A stretch of DNA of 64,000 bases from DATFVA01 sp963800255 (GCA_963800255.1 CAWDAK010000009.1:682001-746000), one strand, 5' to 3'. Positions 49,940 to 60,275 are shown, counted from the first letter of the stretch. Numbers and translations: made by a program. Notes: a model not told the origin generated them from the letters alone.

Positions 49940-50314
49940 TACTCGGCATCTGAATAAATACTAATTCTCTTTATGCTATCAGCAAAAGCTACGTGCGTCT
50001 GGAAATTACCCCCGGATTCTGGCATACCCAATTGTCCACAAATTTTTCAACTGCTGATAGAGTAATACCACTTTTTTCCCTGTTTTATGTATTTCCTGAA
50101 CCTAAATATTCAAATTTTGAACCAAGATCTTTTTGAGTATTTGATTATAGAGGCGGGGATGAAGGGGTTTACGGATACGATGAATCTACGGATATGCCGG
50201 TGCGATGCACCTAAAATGGTTACACATAGTCTTTAAATGAGCAAAATCAGAGACGATTACCAGAAAGTATTTTTCCGGGTTATAGATTTATTCGTGTTCA
50301 TACAGGCCAAATGG
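49940..50314. other. Intergenic region with a long-range inverted repeat
   Basis: 375 nt between convergent genes without a supported gene. It contains CTATCAGCA at 49976-49984 and its complement TGCTGATAG at 50052-50060, 67 nt apart. This could close a stem in a transcript but shows no terminator features. Confidence 0.4.
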
Positions 50315-50995
50315 CTAGTTAAATAGTTTTTTAAATTTATCGTAATCCAGAATTTTTATAGTCTGGTTTTCGCGCCTTATGATATCTTTCTCTAAAAAAG
50401 CATGCATCTGCCTGGAAATTGTTTCTCTTGCTACTCCAAGCATTCCCGCCATATCTTTCTGCGAGGGAAAATCATCTATTTCTACGGTGTGGTTCTTAAT
50501 TCTGCCTGTCTTTTCGGCCAGAGTGGATAAAAGATATGCAACTTTTCCTTCTGCTGGCTGCATGGAAATTGTTTTAATCAGGTTATTAGTTTCCCGCAGC
50601 CTTTCCCCTACTCTCTGGATGAGGCTGATTGTAAGATCGGGATTTTTAACCATTATAGAGAGGAGCTCGTTTTTATCAATAATAAACATCGTGCTGTTCC
50701 GGGTAACAATGATATTTGCGGTCGAAGGAGTTCCGTCAAAAAGGGAGACTTCACCAAAATGTTCATCTTCTTTTAGAAACGTAAGTATCAGTTCTTTCAG
50801 GTCCTCCACTCTCTTGGTTACTTTCACTTCCCCTTTAAGGATAACAAAAAAATTATTGTTTTCTCTTCCCTCAAATAGAATCATTTCTCCTTTTCTGTAG
50901 GTTTTTGTTATTCCGCGGCTTATAATACTGCTGATCACCGACTCATCGATATCTTCAAAGAGCGGTATTTCCTTGAGTCTGTCAAGTAATTGCAT
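50315..50995 (-). CDS. Crp/Fnr-family transcriptional regulator
   Basis: 226 residues. The cyclic-nucleotide-binding-like beta-roll (about 10-125: MILFEGRENNNFFVILKGEV, EDEHFGEVSLFDGTPSTANI) is followed by the dimerisation helix and a winged helix (PSQKDMAGMLGVARETISRQ, MHAFLEKDIIRRENQTIKIL). No cysteine cluster for an Fe-S centre is visible, so it is Crp-like rather than FNR-like. It has its own upstream gap with a 7-bp dyad (CTAATAA/TTATTAG, 51024-51041). It is placed after a histidine kinase gene on the same strand and may belong to that signalling locus. Confidence 0.92.
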   Translation of the reverse strand: MQLLDRLKEIPLFEDIDESVISSIISRGITKTYRKGEMILFEGRENNNFFVILKGEVKVTKRVEDLKELILTFLKEDEHFGEVSLFDGTPSTANIIVTRNSTMFIIDKNELLSIMVKNPDLTISLIQRVGERLRETNNLIKTISMQPAEGKVAYLLSTLAEKTGRIKNHTVEIDDFPSQKDMAGMLGVARETISRQMHAFLEKDIIRRENQTIKILDYDKFKKLFN

Positions 50996-51105
50996 AATGC
51001 CCTCATCTTATTTTATCGCTGATACTAATAATTTTTTATTAGCATCCTTGTGCTAGCTATCAAAACATTTATGCAAAATATGTTACGGGTAATTACGCAG
51101 GAGAA

Positions 51106-52452
51106 TTAAAATCGTAAAGTGAAAACCGTTTCTTCTCCGGCTTTTGAGGTCACTCTTATGATTCCGCCATGAGCGCGCATAATCTGTCGTGATAGACTTA
51201 ATCCTATTCCTGATCCGTTCTTCTTTGTGCTGTAAAAAGGAATGAAGATTTTTTCCAGTACTTCTTCAGGAACACCCGGGCCGTTGTCTGCAACCTTGAT
51301 AAGTATTTTTCCTCTATCATCGAGTGAGGCAGTTAAGCTTATTTCTCCTGCACCTTTAACTTCAAGAGATTGTTCCGCGTTTATTAACAGGTTTATAACT
51401 ACCTGTTCTACCAGCTCGGAATCGGCGGTGAGTTCCAGGCTTTCGGGAGTTATACATTGACTGAATTTTATTCCCTTTTCTTCAAACTCTTTCTGCATCA
51501 GGTTTTTTATTCTTTGAAACAGTGAACTGATCAGGAAAATCTGAAAATTAGGTTTAGGTATGCGTGTGAGGTTTCTGTAGCTGTTAACAAAGTGTATAAG
51601 TCCTTCGCTTCTTCGTTGAATAGTATCTACTGCACTATTGATATCATCAAGTGACTCCGGATCAGGAAACGGCTGGCCCTGTACGTTATTTTTCAGAATG
51701 GATTGAACCGTGGATGCCAGCGAGGAGATCGGGGTGATGGAATTCATTATCTCGTGGGTAAGTACCCTGATAAGCTGCTGCCAGGCTTCCATCTCTTTTT
51801 CTTCAAGTTCACTTTGAATATTCTGAAGAGATACCAGCGTGTATCTCTTGTCTCTCATCTTAAACTCTGTAGCATATATTATAAGTTGTATAAAATCGTT
51901 CTCATCTGTTATCTTAATAGTATCGCTTTCCCCTGCCTCGAGTGAAAAGAGTTTTTGTGTAAGGGTTTGACTTATTGTACTAAGTGAAGAAATGTTATTT
52001 AGATAGGTAACCTTCAGCAGTCTCTTTGCAGCATTATTAATAAACTGAACTTCACCATTCTGGTTATATGAAATGAGGCCTGTTCCAACATGCTGCATCA
52101 CTGTTTCAAGGTATCTCAGATGCTCTTCCTTTTCACTTCTCGCACTTTGAAATTTCACAATCACCTTGTTGAAGGATTTGTAGAGATCTTTAAAAGAACT
52201 GCCGAGAGAAGTATCGATGAAAGTTTGGGAAAAGTCAGAGTGCTCAATCGCGCTTAAGAACCGGGAGAGATCCCGGTTTGTTTTTTCAACGTAATAAATA
52301 AGGGCGTAAAGCTGAAAAATGATAATGAACGCCAGCACAACGATGCTTGCGTAGAGAACGGTATAAAAAATAAGATAGAAGAGAAGCGTAATACTTAATC
52401 CCAGAACTGCCACGCGAAGAATAATGTTCAATCTGAAATTCTTAATTATCAT
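51106..52452 (-). CDS. Membrane sensor histidine kinase with PAS domain
   Basis: 448 residues. Two N-terminal membrane helices (about 10-55), a HAMP-like coiled part, a PAS domain (about 105-200, MQHVGTGLISYNQNGEVQFI, NNAAKRLLKV), H-box RVLTHEIMNSITPISSLAST, and ATPase domain with N box VEQVVINLLINAEQSL, G1 VADNGPGVPEEVLEKIFIPF and G2 GSGIGLSLSRQ. NtrB/AtoS type. The downstream partner of choice is the NtrC-type regulator encoded 1.5 kb upstream in gene order. It follows the SpoIIE phosphatase gene with a gap of 17 nt. Confidence 0.93.
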   Translation of the reverse strand: MIIKNFRLNIILRVAVLGLSITLLFYLIFYTVLYASIVVLAFIIIFQLYALIYYVEKTNRDLSRFLSAIEHSDFSQTFIDTSLGSSFKDLYKSFNKVIVKFQSARSEKEEHLRYLETVMQHVGTGLISYNQNGEVQFINNAAKRLLKVTYLNNISSLSTISQTLTQKLFSLEAGESDTIKITDENDFIQLIIYATEFKMRDKRYTLVSLQNIQSELEEKEMEAWQQLIRVLTHEIMNSITPISSLASTVQSILKNNVQGQPFPDPESLDDINSAVDTIQRRSEGLIHFVNSYRNLTRIPKPNFQIFLISSLFQRIKNLMQKEFEEKGIKFSQCITPESLELTADSELVEQVVINLLINAEQSLEVKGAGEISLTASLDDRGKILIKVADNGPGVPEEVLEKIFIPFYSTKKNGSGIGLSLSRQIMRAHGGIIRVTSKAGEETVFTLRF

Positions 52453-52469
52453 ATATTCAGGCTGACCGG

Positions 52470-53885
52470 TTAATTTGAATTCTCAGTAGTTTCAGACAAA
52501 TATTTAATAGAGATGACTGTGAGATCATCAAACTGCGGCAAATTATCACTGAAAACAGAAATTTCACTGGAAAGTTTTTTGATCAGATCGTCTCCGGAAA
52601 TATTTTTATTCATTTCCAAAAACTTTAAAATACGCTCGCGCCCATAGTCTTCATTATCTTTATTACGGGCATCATTAAAGCCGTCGGTATAAAGCAGGAT
52701 AATATCTCCCCTGTTAAGGCTCAGCTTACGGTCGCATATGTTCTTTTCGAATATACTGCCTTCTTTTAATCCAAGTCCGATTCCCGGCGGTCTCAGTAAT
52801 TCAACTTTTCCTTTTACGCTGTTGTAATAAATCCCGGGTTCGTGACCTGCTCTTGCGAATTCGAAAGTGTTTTCAGCATAATCAAGCACGCCGTAGAACA
52901 TTGTAACGAAGGAACCTTTTTCCAGCGTGTGGATTAATATTTTGTTTACCTTTTTAAGGACTTCGCAAGGAGAAAGTGATGCACCTGCCTGCGATTGAAA
53001 TATACCTTTGGTCAGGGTCATATAAAACGCTGCAGGGAGTCCTTTCCCGGAAACATCTCCTATTACTACTCCAACCTTATTCTCACCAAGATCAAAATAA
53101 TCGTAATAATCGCCGCCTACTTCACGTGCGGGAACACAAAGACCTTTTATAATGTAATTTTTAAGTGACGGATCTTTTTGAGGCAGCAGCCGCGTCTGAA
53201 CCTGGTGCGCTATCTCCAGCTCACGCGAGAATCTTTCCCTTTCAAGCTCGTTCTTTATATCCTGCAGGGATACCAGTTTGTACTTGCGTGACCTCAGTTT
53301 AAAAGCGCTTGCGTATAATGATATCTGTTTCTCAACGTTATTATGGACTACGCGTATTAGGGTTTTTTCACCTGCGTTAATCTCCTCAAGGGTGTTGACA
53401 AGTTCAGCACTAACAGATGAGAGAGATTTTATATTGATAATGTCATTTACACCCAGCAATTTTTTGGCAGCATCATTGATGATTTCGATTTTTCCGCTTT
53501 CCGTAAAAGAGATCAGGCCGATACCAACATGTTTTACCACTGTCTGAAGGTACTGGAAGTTTTCCTCTTTCTCAGAACGCACTTCCTTTATCTGGTTCAT
53601 TACCTGGGTAAAGGCACTCCCCAGTTCAAGAAATGACCCGCCAAGTTTTTCCAGCGGAAATGACTGGGAGAAGTCGGCATGCTTAATAGAGAGAACAAAC
53701 TTGGAGACTTCCCTGTTGGTGTTGTCTACAAATCTGATCAATAACAGTACCTGGATTATAATTGCGCTTGCGATAATTACCGGAGTTATGCTTAACTCAC
53801 TCAGGAACCAGACATAAAAAAGCAGGAACACTGAAAATGTTAAAACAAGGATTCTGAATATCAGATTTAGGCGGAAATTAATCAT
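52470..53885 (-). CDS. Membrane-bound SpoIIE/PP2C serine phosphatase with PAS domain
   Basis: 471 residues. Two N-terminal membrane helices (about 10-50), a PAS domain (about 115-200, VVKHVGIGLISFTESGKIEI) strongly resembling that of the adjacent histidine kinase, and a PP2C/SpoIIE domain from about 225: IAHQVQTRLLPQKDPSLKNY, VGGDYYDYFDLGENKVGVVI, GDVSGKGLPAAFYMTLTKGI, MFYGVLDYAENTFEFARAGH, LYTDGFNDARN. Metal-binding Asp residues are in place (GGDYYD, GDVSG, YTDGFND). It dephosphorylates an unknown serine-phosphorylated partner, such as an anti-sigma antagonist. Its N-terminal half is a paralogue of the kinase's. Confidence 0.93.
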   Translation of the reverse strand: MINFRLNLIFRILVLTFSVFLLFYVWFLSELSITPVIIASAIIIQVLLLIRFVDNTNREVSKFVLSIKHADFSQSFPLEKLGGSFLELGSAFTQVMNQIKEVRSEKEENFQYLQTVVKHVGIGLISFTESGKIEIINDAAKKLLGVNDIINIKSLSSVSAELVNTLEEINAGEKTLIRVVHNNVEKQISLYASAFKLRSRKYKLVSLQDIKNELERERFSRELEIAHQVQTRLLPQKDPSLKNYIIKGLCVPAREVGGDYYDYFDLGENKVGVVIGDVSGKGLPAAFYMTLTKGIFQSQAGASLSPCEVLKKVNKILIHTLEKGSFVTMFYGVLDYAENTFEFARAGHEPGIYYNSVKGKVELLRPPGIGLGLKEGSIFEKNICDRKLSLNRGDIILLYTDGFNDARNKDNEDYGRERILKFLEMNKNISGDDLIKKLSSEISVFSDNLPQFDDLTVISIKYLSETTENSN

Positions 53886-53978
53886 CTAATAAAATCATTC
53901 CTCTAAAGCTCCGTTTATAATAATAAGATAAATTGAACATCTCTCCCGGATAATTCCAGGTTCAGTCTCTTAACTTCA

Positions 53979-55352
53979 CTAAAGACTATATTTTTCCATT
54001 CTCCTGTAAAGAGCGGCCCGTGTTAATCCAAGTTCTTTTGCGGCTTTGGTGACGTTACCGCCGTTTGAGTCAAGCACTTTTCTGATAACTGCTTTTTCAA
54101 CTTCCTCAAGGTTATACGTATCAAATATAAACTTCTCTTCTTTAGTTTCCGGCGATGTAAAGAAAAAATCAGACGGCTGAAGAATATCAGACTCGCTGAG
54201 AATTATACTTCTCTCAATAGCATGCTGAAGCTCTCTCACATTGCCGGGCCATTTATAATTTTCAAGTTTCTTAACCGTTACAGGACTCAACCGCAGGTTC
54301 GGCTTATTATACTTAGCTTTATAAACTGACAGGAAATGATCTGCAAGCCGTGAAATATCTTCTTTCCTATCTCTTAGCGGAGGGATGTTGATCTCAACGG
54401 TATTTATCCTGTAAAGAAGGTCCTGCCTGAATTTATTCTCCGCCACCATCTGGTGAATGGGAGTGTTTGTAGCACAGATCAGGCGAATATCTATTGGTTT
54501 ATAGTTGTTCGAACCAACCCTTGCCACCTGCCTGTTCTGCAGAACAGTAAGAAGCTTTGCCTGGAGTTCGACTGGAATATTTCCTACTTCGTCCAGGAAC
54601 AATGTACCTCCGGAAGCTGTTTCGAATCTTCCTGCCCTGTCCTCTCTTGCGTCTGTAAAGGCTCCTTTAACATGACCGAATAGTTCGCTCTCAAATAATG
54701 AAGGGGTTAAGGAACCCATATCCACCCTTACAAAAACCTCGCCGCATCTTTTTGAACTTTTGTGAAGAGCTCTGGCGGCAAGTTCTTTTCCTGTGCCGTT
54801 CTCTCCCAGTACAAGGACATTGGCATCGGTTGCGGCAACCTTTTCAATCGTCTGAAAAACCTTTTTAATGGCAGGAGAACTTCCTATTAACTCACCGGAA
54901 GCAGTGCTTCCATTATCTGTATGCAGCGTCAATCTTTCCGAACCAGCTGACTGGGTCCTGGATTGTTTCAGTTTCAGTGCGGAGAAAAGAGTTGAAATGA
55001 ATTTCTCATTTTGCCATGGTTTAAGTACAAAATCCGTTGCCCCTTCTTTTACAGCTTTAACAGCAAGTTCTATATCTCCGAACGCAGTTATAAGGATTAC
55101 TGCTGATGATGGGTCAAGGTTGAGTATCTGGTTCAGCCAAAAGAGTCCTTCTTTTCCGCTGGTCATATCCTGCGTGAAGTTCATATCAAGAAAGATTACA
55201 TCGTAATTCTCGTTCCTTAATAATTGAGGAATATTTTCAGGATTCTTCTCTGTATGAACAATTGTAACTACAGGTTTTAGAAGTAGTTTGGCAGCAAGTA
55301 ATACGTCTTCATTATCGTCCACTATCAGGACTTTAGCAGATGCTTTCGTCAT
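53979..55352 (-). CDS. NtrC-type sigma-54-dependent response regulator
   Basis: 457 residues. Receiver domain (1-125) with Asp12/13 and phospho-acceptor Asp56 in VIFLDMNF. AAA domain (about 150-385): Walker A GENGTGKELA, sigma-54 contact loop GAFTDA (canonical GAFTGA), Walker B GGTLFLDEVGN, and arginine-finger region. A Fis-type helix-turn-helix follows at the C-terminus (NGGNVTKAAKELGLTRAALY). It starts the string regulator-phosphatase-kinase and is divergent from the RND-adaptor/ABC exporter, its likely target. The loop substitution occurs in relatives of this subgroup, so activity is not excluded. Confidence 0.94.
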   Translation of the reverse strand: MTKASAKVLIVDDNEDVLLAAKLLLKPVVTIVHTEKNPENIPQLLRNENYDVIFLDMNFTQDMTSGKEGLFWLNQILNLDPSSAVILITAFGDIELAVKAVKEGATDFVLKPWQNEKFISTLFSALKLKQSRTQSAGSERLTLHTDNGSTASGELIGSSPAIKKVFQTIEKVAATDANVLVLGENGTGKELAARALHKSSKRCGEVFVRVDMGSLTPSLFESELFGHVKGAFTDAREDRAGRFETASGGTLFLDEVGNIPVELQAKLLTVLQNRQVARVGSNNYKPIDIRLICATNTPIHQMVAENKFRQDLLYRINTVEINIPPLRDRKEDISRLADHFLSVYKAKYNKPNLRLSPVTVKKLENYKWPGNVRELQHAIERSIILSESDILQPSDFFFTSPETKEEKFIFDTYNLEEVEKAVIRKVLDSNGGNVTKAAKELGLTRAALYRRMEKYSL

Positions 55353-55700
55353 ACCGGCAATAGATTTTCATTTGAATTATTAAATCTCCCTATTTAATGC
55401 GTTTAAAATATGTAAATATAATATTACTTATCAGGAATCAAACGGAATATGTTGAAAGGAAGAATATAATGATTTTGTTATTGGCTGTTAAAACTGTTCT
55501 CTGACGAACACTACTGTAATGAAAACGGACACCTCCTCCTGCGGCGGAAATGTTTCACTAAAGATTTCTGGGAGATTTCACTGATGAACGGTTCCATTAT
55601 TAGATAAGCAAATTGCTCTTTTCAGGCGGAAAAGGCATAGGTTTTGACTTATAATGTGCGGGGTTTTCCAGAACATATATGAAATACTCAGGAGAGTTCA
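55353..55700. other. Intergenic region between the response regulator and exporter operons
   Basis: 348 nt between divergent operons. I looked for a sigma-54 promoter (GG-N10-GC) in both directions and found no convincing match. Otherwise AT-rich DNA without a gene. Confidence 0.5.
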
Positions 55701-56951
55701 ATGGACAGAAAGATTGAAAAGAAAAAATGGCCGCCCAAAAGGATAGCAATTTACTCTGGCGCAGCTGTTCTTCTTATCGTAATCCTTTACAGTTTTATTT
55801 TTGCCGATAAAAGTTCAAGACTAAATGTGGAACAGGATAAGATCACTATTTCAACGGTTAAATACGGTCCTTTTCAGGAATACATTCCTATTACGGGAAC
55901 AGTACAGCCGATAGAGACCTTCCTTCTTGATGTAAGTGATGGAGGAAAAGTTGTAACTAAGTATGTAGAGGAGGGTGCTTATGTTGATGTAGGTGATCCC
56001 ATTGTAAAGCTGGATAATTCCTCGCTTACTCTGAGTATTATTTATAATGAGGCTAATGTTTTTCAGCAGATTAATTCATTAAGAAGCACCAGACTGGCAT
56101 TGGAAGAATCACGCCTAAGTCTGCAGGGCCAGCTTCTGGATATCGATCACAGCCTAAAACTTCAAAAGACGACCTATGAAAATAACAAGATTCTTTTTGA
56201 GAAGAACCTGGTATCTAAAATCGAATACGAGAATGCAAAGGATGAATATGAATACCTCTCTAAGAAAAAGGAACTTACGCTTGAAACGTATCAGAAAGAT
56301 TCCCTTTTCAGGACACAGCAGGTTGCTCAGCTGGAAAGGTCCGTAAATACGCTTGAGGAAAACCTGAATATCACAAAAAAACAGCTTGAGGATTTAACGG
56401 TTAAAGCTCCTATTAAAGGACAGCTGACTTCCTTGAATGCAGAGATCGGGCAATCAATTGGAGCTGGCACAAATGTAGGCGAGATCGATGTTGTGGATTC
56501 ATTTAAGGTAAGGGCTTCAATTGATGAGCACTATATTGCAAGGATTAGTCCGGGACAAACGGGTGAGTTCACTTTTAACAATCATAATTACAGGCTCATT
56601 ATTAAAAAGGTTTTTCCTGAAGTAAAGAATGGTCAATTTGAAGTAGACATGAACTTTGATGGTGAGGTTCCAAAAGGTATAAGGAGAGGACAGTCGGTAC
56701 AGGTAAGGCTTGAGCTTGGAGAACTTTCGCAGGCGTTAACTATTGAAAGAGGCGGATTCTATCAGACAACCGGCGGTCAGTGGATATTCGTCCTCGATCC
56801 ATCAGGAGGAACAGCATTCAGGAGAGAGATAAAATTAGGCAGGCAGAATTCACGTGACTTTGAGGTGCTTGGCGGCTTAAAGAAAGGTGAAAAAGTTATT
56901 ACTTCTTCCTACGATAATTACGGTGATGTTGATAAACTTGTTTTGAAATAA
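55701..56951 (+). CDS. Periplasmic adaptor (HlyD/RND membrane-fusion) subunit
   Basis: 416 residues. N-terminal membrane anchor (RIAIYSGAAVLLIVILYSFI), lipoyl/barrel-sandwich half (VDVGDPIVKLDNSSLTLSII), a long coiled-coil hairpin (about 115-220, EYEYLSKKKELTLETYQKD, LERSVNTLEENLNITKKQLE), the second lipoyl half (LTVKAPIKGQLTSLNAEIGQ) and a beta-barrel (QSVQVRLELGELSQALTIER). It is the adaptor of MacA type that bridges an ABC transporter and an outer-membrane channel. No TolC-like gene is in the window. AGGAGAG lies upstream of the start. Confidence 0.94.
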   Translation: MDRKIEKKKWPPKRIAIYSGAAVLLIVILYSFIFADKSSRLNVEQDKITISTVKYGPFQEYIPITGTVQPIETFLLDVSDGGKVVTKYVEEGAYVDVGDPIVKLDNSSLTLSIIYNEANVFQQINSLRSTRLALEESRLSLQGQLLDIDHSLKLQKTTYENNKILFEKNLVSKIEYENAKDEYEYLSKKKELTLETYQKDSLFRTQQVAQLERSVNTLEENLNITKKQLEDLTVKAPIKGQLTSLNAEIGQSIGAGTNVGEIDVVDSFKVRASIDEHYIARISPGQTGEFTFNNHNYRLIIKKVFPEVKNGQFEVDMNFDGEVPKGIRRGQSVQVRLELGELSQALTIERGGFYQTTGGQWIFVLDPSGGTAFRREIKLGRQNSRDFEVLGGLKKGEKVITSSYDNYGDVDKLVLK

Positions 56952-57092
56952 ATTTTCTCAACCTGGTAACATACCGGGGTGAGCAAATAAATCTATCTTA
57001 ATATGAAAATAATAATAAATAGAATAATCTTAGCTTCACAAAAATAACCTGTAAGCTGCCTGCGTGAAGCAGCGGCACAGAAGGAGTTAACT

Positions 57093-57782
57093 ATGTTAAA
57101 AACTGAAAACCTAAAAAAACTTTATACTACTGAAGAAGTAGAAACAACCGCCCTGAACAACGTTAATATTGAGATAGAGCCGGGTGAGTTTGTTTCTATT
57201 ATGGGTCCTTCCGGATGTGGTAAATCAACCCTTCTTAATATTCTAGGGCTGCTGGATAACCCCACTGACGGAAAGTTATTCTTTCTTGAGCATGAAGTTT
57301 CAAAATATAGTGAAAGACAGAGAGCTCAAATAAGAAAAGAAAACATCGGCTTCGTATTCCAAAGCTTTAACCTGATCGATGAATTAACTGTATATGAGAA
57401 TGTTGAGCTTCCTCTTTTGTACCTTGGTGTTGGGGCAACAGATAGAAAAGAGAAAGTAAACGCAGCACTTGAACGCATGGCTATCATTCACAGGGCTTCA
57501 CACTTTCCCCAGCAGCTGTCTGGCGGACAGCAGCAAAGAGTAGCCGTAGCCCGTGCTATCGTAGGCAGTCCGAAGTTGATCCTTGCTGATGAGCCTACCG
57601 GGAATTTGGATTCATCCCATGGTGATGAAGTGATGGGACTGCTGACCAATCTGAACGAAGCAGGCGCCACTATAGTAATGGTGACTCACTCACCTACATA
57701 TGCAGAATACGGCAACAGGGTTATCCATTTATTCGACGGTCACGTTGTAACAGAGAATTATAAAGAGAATTTCCATGTATAA
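57093..57782 (+). CDS. ABC transporter ATPase, MacB/LolD type
   Basis: 229 residues. Walker A GPSGCGKSTLL near 38, Q-loop VFQSFNLIDELTVYENV, signature LSGGQQQRVAVARA near 140, Walker B LILADEPTGNLDS, and switch His in VMVTHSPTYAEYG. The GNLDS sequence and the size place it with MacB/LolD ATPases that power FtsX-type permeases. Two such permease genes follow, and this is the only ATPase gene for both. AAGGAG lies 7 nt before the start. Confidence 0.96.
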   Translation: MLKTENLKKLYTTEEVETTALNNVNIEIEPGEFVSIMGPSGCGKSTLLNILGLLDNPTDGKLFFLEHEVSKYSERQRAQIRKENIGFVFQSFNLIDELTVYENVELPLLYLGVGATDRKEKVNAALERMAIIHRASHFPQQLSGGQQQRVAVARAIVGSPKLILADEPTGNLDSSHGDEVMGLLTNLNEAGATIVMVTHSPTYAEYGNRVIHLFDGHVVTENYKENFHV

Positions 57783-57815
57783 TCTAATCCCTTGTGAGCA
57801 TCAGGAAAACTAAAA

Positions 57816-60230
57816 ATGTTAAAGAATTTTTTCAAAATAGCATTAAGGAACCTGCTGAAGTTTAAAGCATATTCCTTCATAAATATTTTTGGTCTTGCCA
57901 TCGGTATTGCAGCTTGCATAATGATCCTGCTGTTCATTAACGATGAGCTCAGCTATGACAGAAATAATGAAAAAGCCGAACAGATCTACCGTGTACATAC
58001 CGTAGCAAGTCTTGCCGGAAACGAAAGCAACCTGGCAGTTTCACCGGCACCGCTTGGTGAAACTCTTGTACGTGATTACCCCGAAGTAATTCAGTATACC
58101 CGGCTGATGCCAAACAGAACAATGCTTATCCGCTATAAAGATAATGTTTTTAACGAAGCTAATTTTTACTGGGCTGACTCAACTATTTTTGATGTTTTTA
58201 CCATTCCTTTCATACAGGGTGATCCCAAAACTGCACTTGCACAGCCTCATAGTATTGTTCTAACGGAGAAACTTGCAAAGAAGTATTTCGGAAATGAAGA
58301 TCCGATGGACAAGATAATGAACTTTGAGGACGGCACTCCCTATACAGTAAAAGGTGTCGTTAAAGACTGTCCCCACAACGTTCATTTTCATTATGATATG
58401 TTTGCTTCGATGGCGAGCCTTGGACTCGGGGATACTCCTTTCTGGGTGGCAAATAACTTTCATACGTACATCCTGCTTAAAAAGGGCGTGCCAGGTTCCG
58501 AACTGGCAGCAAAACTGCCGGCCTTTGTAGAAAAATATGCAGGACCTCAGCTGCGTGACCTTTTCCAGACTTCTTATGAAGAAATAAAAAAATCAGGCAG
58601 CAGGTATGAGTTTCATATGCAGCCGTTAACTGACATCCATTTAACATCTCATCTTGATTATGAACTTGAGCCAAACAGCGATATTAAATATGTTTATATC
58701 TTCTCCGTCATTGCTGTTTTCCTTTTACTGATTGCCTGCATTAATTTTATGAATCTTTCAACGGCAAGATCGATGCTGCGTGCCAAGGAAGTAGGGATAA
58801 GAAAAGTTCTTGGTTCAAATAAGTCGCAGCTGATTAAGCAATTCCTTACAGAATCCATTTTAATGACTTTTATTGCTGTGGTTGTAGCCATCGCGCTAGT
58901 AGAGATTTTTCTCCCGTCTTTTAACAGTCTTGCAGGTAAGGAATTACATACAGCGTATTTTAATAATTTCTTTGCAATCCCGGCTCTTTTAATAGCAATT
59001 ATAGTTGTTGGACTGATTGCCGGCAGCTACCCTGCATTTTTTCTTTCCTCGTTCAAACCTGTTACCGTACTTAAGGGTAAATTAAACGGAGGTGGAGGAA
59101 GCTGGCTGAGGAGCGGTCTGGTGGTTTTTCAGTTTGCCATATCGATAGTATTATTTATCGGAACTTTCATTGTGTATGGACAGCTGAGATATGTACAGGA
59201 AAAGAATCTTGGTTTTGATAAAGACCATGTCCTGGTTATAACACGAGCCTGGGCTCTGGAAAATCAGACCCAGACCTTCAAGGATGAACTAAAGAAAAAT
59301 TCCCGTATTATTTCAGCATCCAACACTGGAAGTCTTCCCGGAAAAGCTTTTGGTCAAACAGTTTTTAGACCTGAAGGTACACAAAGTTCACAACAGTATA
59401 TCCTTTCGGTAATGGCCACTGATTATGACTTTGCTGAAACATTGAAATTGAATTTACTGCAGGGCAGGTATTTTTCAAAAGATTTTGCTGCAGATTCACA
59501 GGTGGTTGTCCTTAATGAGAGTGCGGTTAAACATTTAGGATTACAGAATCCTGTAGGTAAACGGGTTGTATTACCTGGCAGAACTCCCGAGCAGAATGTT
59601 TTCTATACGGTAATCGGTGTTATTAAAGATTTTCACTTTGAATCCCTCCACCAAAAGATAAGACCTCTGGCGATATTCCTTGAGAGAGGGCAGACAGCCT
59701 TTCTGCCTGTGAGATTAAGTTCCGGTGACGTCTCCGAATCTGTTTCTTTCATCGAAAGCGAATGGAAAAAATTTGTTCCGAACAAGCCTTTTGAATATTT
59801 CTTTCTCGATGATGATTTTAATAATCTTTATGAGGCGGAGCAGAAAACAGGAGAAATCTTCACCGTGTTTTCTGTGCTGGCAATATTCATTGCCTGTCTT
59901 GGTCTCTTTGGTCTGGCAGCTTTTACAGCTGAAAGAAGAACTAAGGAAATAGGAATCCGGAAAGTTTTAGGTTCATCAATTTCCGGCATAGTTGTCCTTC
60001 TTTCACGCGACTTTACAAAATGGGTCCTCCTGGCTAATGTTATTGCCTGGCCTCTTGCCTATTACTTCATGGGTGCGTGGCTTCAAAACTTTGCCTACAG
60101 AATTGATCCTGGCTTAGGCATTTTCCTGATGGCTGCGATTGCCGCTTTTATAATAGCCCTGTTTACTGTCAGCTTCCAGGCGGTTAAGGTAGCAATAGCC
60201 AACCCGATTAAAGCTCTGAGAAGCGAATAA
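57816..60230 (+). CDS. FtsX/MacB-type ABC permease 1
   Basis: 804 residues. Start FFKIALRNLLKFKAYSFINI with the first membrane helix, a large MacB periplasmic domain (about 45-280, YDRNNEKAEQIYRVHTVASL, WADSTIFDVFTIPFIQGDPK), three membrane helices of the first FtsX core (about 285-420, LLIACINFMNLSTARSMLRA with KEVGIRKVLGSNKSQLIKQF coupling helix), a second periplasmic domain and a second FtsX core (IFIACLGLFGLAAFTAERRT, KEIGIRKVLGSSISGIV). Two FtsX cores in one chain mean a single protein could supply both transmembrane halves. It has a paralogue 60582-63005. Confidence 0.94.
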   Translation: MLKNFFKIALRNLLKFKAYSFINIFGLAIGIAACIMILLFINDELSYDRNNEKAEQIYRVHTVASLAGNESNLAVSPAPLGETLVRDYPEVIQYTRLMPNRTMLIRYKDNVFNEANFYWADSTIFDVFTIPFIQGDPKTALAQPHSIVLTEKLAKKYFGNEDPMDKIMNFEDGTPYTVKGVVKDCPHNVHFHYDMFASMASLGLGDTPFWVANNFHTYILLKKGVPGSELAAKLPAFVEKYAGPQLRDLFQTSYEEIKKSGSRYEFHMQPLTDIHLTSHLDYELEPNSDIKYVYIFSVIAVFLLLIACINFMNLSTARSMLRAKEVGIRKVLGSNKSQLIKQFLTESILMTFIAVVVAIALVEIFLPSFNSLAGKELHTAYFNNFFAIPALLIAIIVVGLIAGSYPAFFLSSFKPVTVLKGKLNGGGGSWLRSGLVVFQFAISIVLFIGTFIVYGQLRYVQEKNLGFDKDHVLVITRAWALENQTQTFKDELKKNSRIISASNTGSLPGKAFGQTVFRPEGTQSSQQYILSVMATDYDFAETLKLNLLQGRYFSKDFAADSQVVVLNESAVKHLGLQNPVGKRVVLPGRTPEQNVFYTVIGVIKDFHFESLHQKIRPLAIFLERGQTAFLPVRLSSGDVSESVSFIESEWKKFVPNKPFEYFFLDDDFNNLYEAEQKTGEIFTVFSVLAIFIACLGLFGLAAFTAERRTKEIGIRKVLGSSISGIVVLLSRDFTKWVLLANVIAWPLAYYFMGAWLQNFAYRIDPGLGIFLMAAIAAFIIALFTVSFQAVKVAIANPIKALRSE

Positions 60231-60275
60231 TATAAATATGGTTTTGGTCCTAAAATAATGCTGAAAGGTAAAGAA

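Noticed and set aside
55353..55700. Sigma-54 (-24/-12) promoter for the exporter operon
   Set aside because: I scanned for GG-N10-GC in both directions. The closest candidate (near 55490) fails at the -12 GC.
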